A stretch of 24,541 bases of DNA from NCBI GenBank assembly GCA_937124525.1, contig CAKZLA010000509.1, positions 1-24,541 of the forward strand, given 5' to 3'. A program made the translations under genes and the position numbers. Positions 1 to 6,022 of this stretch are shown in pieces (position 1 is the first letter of the stretch; the number at the start of each line of letters is the position of its first letter). The notes below the pieces were generated by a model that saw only the letters and a list, made by a program, of their open reading frames with translations, was not told where the DNA came from and searched no databases. Origin of the DNA: an uncultured Desulfobacterium sp. Its GTDB lineage: Bacteria; Desulfobacterota; Desulfobacteria; Desulfobacterales; Desulfobacteraceae.

Positions 1-956
1 CAGATCCAGCGCCCGGGTTCAAAGCAGATACGGCAGTCCAGGCGGTTATGGATATGTTCACAGATTGCCAGGCTGAGCTCCCGGGCAAAGATGTCAATGG
101 GTGTGGATGGGTTGATCTCCATCACCGTTCCATTCCTTCGTTTTTCCATGTCCGGCTGTAAAAGTACCCATTCGCCCTGTTCCGGCCAGTAGCCTCCGCC
201 GATATCGATAAACTCAATGAGGCTCAGATCCCCGGTGTCAAGAGTGCCAAGGGGTTTTCCCAGTTCTTTGATGAAACCCACCTGTTTTTTCGGATTCATG
301 TTCCAGCTGGAGTGGAATTGAAGCCCCTGGAAACGGATGTGCGGACAGTTTTTTGTTGTCTGGATGAATTCATTTAAATCCTTTAAAAGGATGCCGAATT
401 TTTTCCATAATCCCGTGGGTTCCGTGGTGAGGCGTACCCCGGTGCGTACCATAGTGTTCCCCCGGGCAGCCCTGTTCTCCAGGCGGTTGAGTTCTGTTAA
501 ACTATCCATGAGGATCACCACCTGACGGCTGTTTGCCACGGCCAGATCCAGCTCTGCTTCTGTTTTTCCCGGACCACTGAAGACAATGTCAGTGGCGCCA
601 AGCTCCAGGGCCAGGGCTAGTTCTTCGCCACTTGAGACATCCAGGCCGAAACCACTTTTAAGGACCGTCCGGGAGACATCGGGAAAGTTGTTGCTTTTCA
701 TGGCAAAATAAAACCCCGTGTCTGGCAGATGGTTTTGAAAGGTGCGTTTGAAGTTTTCCGCCCTGGCGGTGATCATCTCCGGTTCAAACAGATAACAGGG
801 GGTCAGATGTCTGCCCATGGTGTGGATGAACTGTCTGCCTTTATTGAAATAGGTCTCCACAAAGGCGCTGATGTCTTCATCCTTATGGGCAGCCATATCT
901 TCAAACTTTTGCATGGCATTTGCTGCCAAGAACATCTTTTGCATTTGCATGGTCAT
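1..956 (-). CDS. PLP-dependent amino-acid decarboxylase (Orn/DAP/Arg group IV fold), 3' end outside window
   Basis: About 318 residues are visible; the C-terminal part lies beyond base 1. The start ATG (954-956) follows AAAGGA with a 5-base gap. The N-terminal segment LTPCYLFEPEMI resembles the entry strand of alanine-racemase-fold decarboxylases. FYFAMKSNN carries the expected PLP Schiff-base lysine, FQGLQFHSSWN corresponds to the HxH/HIGS strand, FIDIGGGYWPE is the glycine-rich phosphate-binding loop, and FEPGRWI matches the family EPGR motif. Known members decarboxylate ornithine, lysine, arginine, diaminopimelate or carboxyspermidines using cytosolic PLP. The substrate cannot be told here. 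It is the fourth gene of an operon with an AdoMet-decarboxylase-like protein, a GNAT protein and an ATP-grasp ligase, so a role in making an amine-containing amide metabolite is more likely than lysine biosynthesis. A 175-base gap holding an inverted-repeat element separates it from the ligase gene. Confidence 0.85.
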   Translation of the reverse strand, partial: MTMQMQKMFLAANAMQKFEDMAAHKDEDISAFVETYFNKGRQFIHTMGRHLTPCYLFEPEMITARAENFKRTFQNHLPDTGFYFAMKSNNFPDVSRTVLKSGFGLDVSSGEELALALELGATDIVFSGPGKTEAELDLAVANSRQVVILMDSLTELNRLENRAARGNTMVRTGVRLTTEPTGLWKKFGILLKDLNEFIQTTKNCPHIRFQGLQFHSSWNMNPKKQVGFIKELGKPLGTLDTGDLSLIEFIDIGGGYWPEQGEWVLLQPDMEKRRNGTVMEINPSTPIDIFARELSLAICEHIHNRLDCRICFEPGRWI

Positions 957-1017
957 TTGTATCCTTTATCCGCCTGCTGGTTGCCGGTATGCCGTGGTGG
1001 TTTTCATGACGGATGTC

Positions 1018-1135
1018 GTAAATATTCGGGTTGGTAATGTGAATGTTTGGCCAGTACCCCATATTCGCTTATTTGCTAAGTGCTATGTGAGCAGGCCAAA
1101 CTTAGGGGAAGATGGGGTGGTGGCCGAATATTTAC
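1018..1135. repeat. Element A, copy 1: palindromic repeat with 12-bp terminal inverted repeats
   Basis: The ends are perfect 12-bp inverted repeats, GTAAATATTCGG (1018-1029) and CCGAATATTTAC (1124-1135). Nested inside are GTTTGGCC/GGCCAAAC (1045-1052 and 1094-1101) and CCCCAT/ATGGGG (1057-1062 and 1112-1117). A second copy in the same orientation lies at 20345-20475 and shares a 20-base core beginning TGCTATGTGAGCAGG. The right terminus overlaps the end of the ATP-grasp gene and supplies its TAA stop codon. The nested symmetry, small size and lack of a coding frame suggest a non-autonomous MITE-like or large REP-type element. It fills the gap between the ligase and decarboxylase genes and could fold in their shared transcript. 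Confidence 0.8.
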
Positions 1136-2355
1136 CGGATGTCTATGGTTAATAGAGATAAAAGATGGAGGCATTGTTGTTCACAGGAGAGAAGCGTTGA
1201 TGGCTTGAACAAAATATGCCCCAGATTCCAAGAATCATAGTCCTTTGGCGGCAATTGAATCACATGCCCCGATTTGTGTTTGATGTACACCTCCCGGACC
1301 CGGCTATCTGCCATGAGGCGGGAGGTGTCAATGTCTTTGAGGATTCCGGCCCGGTGTCCGTGGATTCTCAGGCCCACCAGGGACGAGAACCGTCTGGACG
1401 GCTGGAATTGAAAATCCGGTTGGGCACCCAGGGTAATATTCAGGGACAGAATATCAAGGTTCATCCCCTTTTCAATGAGCCAGGGCAGGCAGTCCCCGCC
1501 GGGTCGTGGCGTCATTTCCAGGAGAGAGGCTCCGGTTTCCGTGACAATGAAATCCAGCATGCAGATGCCCCTTTCAATACCCAGGGCCCGGGCCGCTTTC
1601 ACCAGCAGACGTTGAAAATTTTTTGTTGAGATGTTTCCCCGGGGAAAATCCACCAGTTCATAGGCCATGATGGTGCCGAAAACGGGTATGGGGGCATGGA
1701 TTTTCCGGGTGAACCGTATGGGACGTGCCCCCTGGTGGTCAATGAAAAAATCACAGCTGTATTCATTTCCTTCCACAAAGGTTTCGATGATGACATCGGC
1801 TCGTTTTTGAAGGCTGCGAATGGTGTGGTATGCCGTTTCACAGGCAAGGACCGTATCACAGCGATACACGCGCTCGCTGCCACTGCCGTCCACGGGCTTG
1901 AGTACGCAGGGGGGTCCCATTTCGGTGAAGAAATCCATTGCCGCCGGGGCGGAAGCAATCCGCTGGGCCCGGGGGGTTTCAACCCCTCTTTGTGCCCACA
2001 TCTGGCGGGTCACCGACTTGTCCCGGCAAGCCTTTATGGTTTTAAGGGAATGGTAAGAAAGGTTCAGTGCACCTGCCAGATGTGCAGCAAGTGCCATGGA
2101 TTCACAGTCAAAACAGGAGATACCATTGATTACAAGGTCGTGGTCCTTCAGGTGGGCTTTAACCTGTTCAATAACCACTTCCGGGAAGGAGAGATCACAC
2201 AACACCTCCTCTTCGGGATCGGGTGCTTTTTCCCAGGCCTTTTTTCGAATGGAGGCCCCGGTGATGAACAGTAGTTTCCCCGGTGCTTTTTTGCGTAAAA
2301 GATCAATATAGTCTGAACTGGTTCCCACCACGGCAGTTTTATGACATAGATGCAT
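1132..2355 (-). CDS. ATP-grasp carboxylate-amine ligase
   Basis: A 407-residue ATP-grasp enzyme, expected to activate a carboxylate as an acyl phosphate and join it to an amine or amino group. Residues 1-110 form a Rossmann-like pre-ATP-grasp domain. PCVLKPVDGSGSERV (about 149-163) has the ATP-contacting lysine and glycine loop. ETFVEGNEYSCDFFID (191-206) is the adenine and ribose binding strand, MLDFI (266-270) and LLEMTPRPGGD (278-288) hold the Mg2+-binding Asp and Glu and the catalytic Arg. This arrangement is that of the PurK/BacD/carnosine-synthase-like ligases. The ATG at 2353-2355 has an AGGA site 7 bases upstream, and the gene overlaps the preceding GNAT gene by 17 bases, so they are probably translationally coupled. 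The stop codon lies inside the terminal repeat of element A. The substrates are unknown; an amine from a neighbouring decarboxylase is an inference. Confidence 0.85.
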   Translation of the reverse strand: MHLCHKTAVVGTSSDYIDLLRKKAPGKLLFITGASIRKKAWEKAPDPEEEVLCDLSFPEVVIEQVKAHLKDHDLVINGISCFDCESMALAAHLAGALNLSYHSLKTIKACRDKSVTRQMWAQRGVETPRAQRIASAPAAMDFFTEMGPPCVLKPVDGSGSERVYRCDTVLACETAYHTIRSLQKRADVIIETFVEGNEYSCDFFIDHQGARPIRFTRKIHAPIPVFGTIMAYELVDFPRGNISTKNFQRLLVKAARALGIERGICMLDFIVTETGASLLEMTPRPGGDCLPWLIEKGMNLDILSLNITLGAQPDFQFQPSRRFSSLVGLRIHGHRAGILKDIDTSRLMADSRVREVYIKHKSGHVIQLPPKDYDSWNLGHILFKPSTLLSCEQQCLHLLSLLTIDIR

Positions 2356-3436
2356 ATCCGCATCCTTTTTCTGGTATGTTTATTTTATACAATGGGCGGG
2401 ACGAGAGGTGAAACCGCTCTTTCCATCCAAAATCCCCACATAGAAAATCCAGGGTATGGATCTCCTCCAGGGGCATGTCTCCCAACCGATCTGCATGGGA
2501 ACAGGCCCACTGGATGTGGTGAAGATTGATCAGTTTTGCAATTCCGGGAACGGCTTTGGATGTGCCGCCCGCCAGAAACGAACAGGTGTGGTTCCACACC
2601 GCTGCCATATCCACGGCGGCCACTTCATTGTTCACCAGTACAGTGACCACCCGCAGCATTTTTTCCCGGTGTAGCATCTGGGCAAGTTCCCTGAATGCGT
2701 TTAAAAATCGTGGGTCATGGAAGTAGCCGTTTTCTCCGAAATTATCACGGTTTAACTGGAACAGGATCTCCACATCTTCCAGGGTATTGTATCGAAAATC
2801 GATTCCTTTTTTCTCTATGGTACTAATTTCCGCCAGGATTTTTTTTCTTGATTTACCGGCAAACCCGCCGAGGTAACCTGGGTATTGTGCGCCCTTTGTG
2901 CCATGGTTTTCCAGATGAAAAAGATATCCGGTCTCATCAATGTGCATCTCCCCGGGAAACGATGGTTCCACCGTGGGCATCTCATTTTTGTCGATTTCAC
3001 CCCTGATTTCCCAGTGGTCCGGACACAGGTAGCGAAGTTCGGCAGAACCTGGAACCCCATGGAGCAGTTGTGCCATCACCTCTGTGTCTGGGGCAATGAT
3101 TTTATTTTGCTCCAGCCAGGTCCGCCCCTTCCAGGTTTCCCCGGGAAAGAAGGCAAATTCCTTTTTCTCTTCAATCCAGGACAGGGGCAGCACACCATCA
3201 ATGTCATGGATTTGATGGTCTGTATCATTTTCCCGGGGGAGGGCGTTTTCTTTTTTTCCGGCATAATGGACCACAAAGCAGTTCTTTCGTCCAAAATTTC
3301 GGGCAAAAATTTCTCTGACCTCCCACAGGTCAAAAATAGTGTCCCGGGGATAGAGTTGCTTCCATAAACGTGCACAGGTGTCGTCATCTTCTATGATGCC
3401 AATCTTTTCCACGTGCTTATTTTCGGTGGGTGACAT
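2339..3436 (-). CDS. BioF2/FemAB-like GNAT acyltransferase
   Basis: About 365 residues in the fold of the CelD/BioF2-like (Acetyltransf_6) group, which transfer acyl or aminoacyl groups in the cytoplasm. The C-terminal half shows the pattern: FRELAQMLHREKMLRVVTVL, VAAVDMAAVWNHTCSFLAGG (strands around the acyl-CoA or aminoacyl-tRNA site), and HTLDFLCGDFGWKERF near the C-terminus, the characteristic closing motif of this family. The start is uncertain. The TTG at 3460 has an AGGA site but overlaps the upstream gene by 44 bases. The ATG at 3436 has no clear ribosome site. The GTG at 3412 lies four bases after the upstream stop (TAAGCACGTG) and would fit termination-reinitiation; the conserved region begins just after it (IIEDDDTCARLWKQ). 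It overlaps the ligase gene downstream. The acceptor is unknown. Confidence 0.75.
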   Translation of the reverse strand: MSPTENKHVEKIGIIEDDDTCARLWKQLYPRDTIFDLWEVREIFARNFGRKNCFVVHYAGKKENALPRENDTDHQIHDIDGVLPLSWIEEKKEFAFFPGETWKGRTWLEQNKIIAPDTEVMAQLLHGVPGSAELRYLCPDHWEIRGEIDKNEMPTVEPSFPGEMHIDETGYLFHLENHGTKGAQYPGYLGGFAGKSRKKILAEISTIEKKGIDFRYNTLEDVEILFQLNRDNFGENGYFHDPRFLNAFRELAQMLHREKMLRVVTVLVNNEVAAVDMAAVWNHTCSFLAGGTSKAVPGIAKLINLHHIQWACSHADRLGDMPLEEIHTLDFLCGDFGWKERFHLSSRPLYKINIPEKGCGYASMS

Positions 3437-3806
3437 TGGACAGGGTGGCCGTGCCTTCAAAATATTCCTGGGAAAAGGTTTTCACAACTTCCGGATCATA
3501 GGCTTTGCAGCTGAAAACATCCAGATACACGGTGTTGGTCAGATTGGCAAAATGGGCAGAGATCAGGGAGGTTTCAATGAGCTGGACCATGGAAAACCCC
3601 GCCACTTTTTCATCTTCTCCAAAGTGAACCACCTGGGTTTCTCCGAATCGTTTCATTTCTATGAGATCACACAGATCTTTGACAAATAGTTTAATATAAT
3701 CGGCATCCCGGATTTTATCTGGATTGCACCCGTAAATATCAATGGATGAGGCAATGCCCCATACCTCTTGCGCCGGTGCAACGTTTTTGAATGCAAGAAC
3801 TCCCAT
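3417..3806 (-). CDS. AdoMet-decarboxylase-like pyruvoyl enzyme (SpeH/SpeD family)
   Basis: A 129-residue protein resembling the short, self-processing S-adenosylmethionine decarboxylases. SIDIYGCNPDKIRD (21-34) matches the HxxxDxYGC opening. Placing S80 as the pyruvoyl serine puts S72, H85 and C100 at the same offsets (-8, +5, +20) as Ser55, His68 and Cys83 of the Thermotoga maritima enzyme around its Ser63. The residue before S80 is Thr (ETS) instead of Glu (normally ES), and the usual HTWPE segment reads HFANL, so substrate binding may differ. AdoMetDC homologues that act on ornithine or arginine are known. The ATG has AAGGA nine bases upstream. As first gene of the operon it probably makes an amine building block; the product is inferred, not shown. 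Confidence 0.75.
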   Translation of the reverse strand: MGVLAFKNVAPAQEVWGIASSIDIYGCNPDKIRDADYIKLFVKDLCDLIEMKRFGETQVVHFGEDEKVAGFSMVQLIETSLISAHFANLTNTVYLDVFSCKAYDPEVVKTFSQEYFEGTATLSNVTHRK

Positions 3807-3899
3807 GTTTTTTATTCCTTATATGATTAATGCGTTTTTTGGCAAGCCTGGCCTACCCATCGGAGAAGGCGGATGCTATGATCCCGTTATTTTTTTGTT

Positions 3900-4112
3900 T
3901 CAGCGTTGATTCTTTGTTCTGAGCTCACTGTCCAGAAAATCATCTTTGGCTGTTTTTTTGCGATGAAGCCGTTTCCCCACATCTTTGCGTCTCTTGGATT
4001 CCATTGTCCCTTGATCTTCATAGAATTCATCATCAAGGCCGTCCTTGAATTTTAAAATTGATTTCTTGCTGCCGTCACTGTTTTTAATGTATCTGGTTTT
4101 GGCTTTTTTCAT
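3900..4112 (-). CDS. Small basic hypothetical protein
   Basis: I do not recognise this gene. From the ATG at 4112 it encodes 70 residues, very rich in Lys, Arg, Asp and Glu (MKKAKTRYIKNSDG at the start, KSILKFKDGLDDEFYEDQG in the middle, a basic tail with RLHRKKTAKDDF). There is no membrane segment and no cysteine. The open frame extends upstream to an ATG at 4232 (110 residues), but that start lacks a ribosome site, whereas the inner ATG follows AAAGAGACG. It lies 93 bases upstream of the pyruvoyl enzyme gene on the same strand and could be co-transcribed. It is charged enough to bind nucleic acid, but that is speculation, and it might be a chance frame in an A+T-rich stretch. Confidence 0.4.
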   Translation of the reverse strand: MKKAKTRYIKNSDGSKKSILKFKDGLDDEFYEDQGTMESKRRKDVGKRLHRKKTAKDDFLDSELRTKNQR

Positions 4113-4242
4113 TTTTTCGTCTCTTTTCAAGTTGTTGTCAGTTTCTATTACTTTTTGTGCTAAAAAAGCGTTGACACCTTGTTGAAATGTTTTTTTAAAG
4201 ATGTGATTGACCTTGGCTACTACGCCCCCCATGGCAACCGAT

Positions 4243-4272
4243 TTGAGTATGCATATCTATGCATGTTATAAT
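4243..4272 (+). promoter_or_regulatory. Sigma-70-type promoter with palindrome in the spacer
   Basis: TTGAGT (4243-4248), an 18-base spacer and TATAAT (4267-4272) fit a housekeeping promoter reading toward the sigma-54 activator gene, giving a leader of about 230 bases. The spacer contains the inverted repeat ATGCATA-TC-TATGCAT (4249-4264), a position where a bound repressor would block RNA polymerase. The rest of the gap up to 4513 is very A+T rich with runs of A and T, and a small inverted repeat AATCCA-G-TGGATT at 4345-4357. No other gene was seen there. Confidence 0.45.
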
Positions 4273-4513
4273 TCATAGCAAAGGTTATGCCATTTTGAAT
4301 GGGTATTAGCTATGGTATTAATATTATTAGAATTAAAAAAAAAGAATCCAGTGGATTGAAAATATCGGTATTTTTTTTCTTTAATATGGGATATAAAAAA
4401 AGAATCATAATGCCTAAAAATAAAAAATGGATATTTTATACTGATTTTTTTAAAGCTTTTTTTAAAGGACTCAGCAATTCTTGATTGAGTCCCTGGGATA
4501 CCTGGAGAATAAA

Positions 4514-6022
4514 ATGCTGCTCAGACTGGCCCTGGCCATCAATGATAAAAAACTGGAAAAAAAAATAGCGGAAAAACTGGATGCCATCTCCGATCTTCAG
4601 ATCAAACGGTTTGGTTCTGACAACAGTGCCTGGCAATCCCTGGTGAGGAGTTGCGCGGATATTTTTCTGATCAGTGACTCCATGATCCCCAAACCTGTGG
4701 AGTCAGGCCTTTCCATTTTAAATAATCTTCCGGAAAAACCCATGACCATTGTCCTCCATGCAAATGACTCATCCGAGGACCATGCCTTTCTGCTGGCAGC
4801 GGGGGCAGATTCTGTTCTTTATTCCGGGGTCGTCAGCCCCAGACTTGTTGAGGTCATGGAGACTATTATTGAATCCCGCCGGCAGTACAACCTTATGGAT
4901 CGATATGATAGAAAGGGACGTCTGAAGCCCAAAATCAGTGATTTTGTATCGGAAAGCCAGCAGATGCAAATTTTCATGGAAGAGGTGCACCAGGTCGTAA
5001 ACAGCGATACGACCTTGCTTATTCTTGGAGAAACCGGCGTGGGAAAGGAACACCTGGCCAAGGCCATCCACGCTGAAGGTCCCCGTTCCAACGGCCCTTT
5101 TGTTGCCGTAAATACCGCTGCACTGCCGGAACAGCTTTTGGAGAGCGAATTGTTTGGCCATGAGCAGGGGGCCTTTACCGGTGCCATACGTGCCCGGAGG
5201 GGAAGTTTTGAGTTGGCCCACGGAGGTACCATTTTTTTAGATGAGATCGGGGACATGCCCCTGCACCTTCAGACCAAACTGCTCCGGGTGCTCCAGGAGT
5301 ATGAGATCGTTCCCATCGGGGGCGAGGAACCCACCTGGGTGGATGTCAGAATCATTGCCGCCACCAACAAAAATCTTGAACAGGAGATTGAGCAGGGTCG
5401 GTTCCGGAGGGATCTCTTCTATCGTATCAGCGTTATCTCCTTGACCATTCCAGCATTGAGCCGTAGAAAAGAAGATATCCCTGCCCTGATTCGAGGGTTT
5501 ATTTCCCATTACCGCAAACGCATCGGGCGGGACGTGGTGGGTATCTCCGATGAGGCCGTCGCCGTGATGAGCCGATACGCCTGGCCCGGGAACGTCAGGG
5601 AGTTGATGAATGTCATTGAACGGGCCATGCTGCTGTGCCGGGGGGACATCATTGCCCTGAAGAACCTTCCCGAGGGGATCTTAACAGGGGGAACTTGTGA
5701 AAATGAAAAAAACATTCCGGGTTCCAGGTATAACGACATTTTTACTGTGTCCTGCCCTCCTGGGAATGAGGGGCCCTTGCTGGATAATCCGCTTTGTTCC
5801 CGGGAAAGCGTTTTATTTGATGCCACCGATTGGGAAGGTAAAACCCTTCCCCAGGTAACCCAAGACGTATTAAAAAGGGTTGAAAAAATATACATTGAGC
5901 AGGTACTTTCAAAGGCAAAGGGGCGGGTGGGCAAGGCTGCGGAACTGGCAGGCATTCACCCCAGGGGGTTATACAATAAAATGAAACAGCTGGGAATACA
6001 CAAAGAGGTGTATAAAAAATGA
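4514..6022 (+). CDS. Sigma-54-dependent transcriptional activator (enhancer-binding protein)
   Basis: About 502 residues from the ATG at 4514, chosen because GGAG lies six bases upstream; the frame is open from a TTG at 4481. Residues 1-120 look like a receiver fold but lack the usual acidic pocket and phosphorylation site (ADIFLISDSMIPKP where xDLxLLDxxMP is expected; VLYSG where the Lys should be), so activation is probably not by phosphorylation. The AAA+ core is complete: Walker A GETGVGKE (about 172-179), the sigma-54 contact loop GAFTGA (219-224), Walker B TIFLDEIGD (about 239-247) and RRDLFYRI with the arginine finger. The C-terminus has a Fis-type helix-turn-helix (RVGKAAELAGIHPRGLYNKM). 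It is expected to remodel sigma-54 holoenzyme at -24/-12 promoters. Its stop overlaps the channel gene start by four bases. No clear -24/-12 promoter was found nearby. Confidence 0.92.
   Translation: MLLRLALAINDKKLEKKIAEKLDAISDLQIKRFGSDNSAWQSLVRSCADIFLISDSMIPKPVESGLSILNNLPEKPMTIVLHANDSSEDHAFLLAAGADSVLYSGVVSPRLVEVMETIIESRRQYNLMDRYDRKGRLKPKISDFVSESQQMQIFMEEVHQVVNSDTTLLILGETGVGKEHLAKAIHAEGPRSNGPFVAVNTAALPEQLLESELFGHEQGAFTGAIRARRGSFELAHGGTIFLDEIGDMPLHLQTKLLRVLQEYEIVPIGGEEPTWVDVRIIAATNKNLEQEIEQGRFRRDLFYRISVISLTIPALSRRKEDIPALIRGFISHYRKRIGRDVVGISDEAVAVMSRYAWPGNVRELMNVIERAMLLCRGDIIALKNLPEGILTGGTCENEKNIPGSRYNDIFTVSCPPGNEGPLLDNPLCSRESVLFDATDWEGKTLPQVTQDVLKRVEKIYIEQVLSKAKGRVGKAAELAGIHPRGLYNKMKQLGIHKEVYKK

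Noticed and set aside
690..745. Apparent frameshift in the PLP decarboxylase before the FYFAMK motif
   Set aside because: It came from misreading one T in the reverse complement. Re-reading codons from the ATG at 956 puts ATG-AAA-AGC at 701 in the same frame, so the gene is intact in the window.
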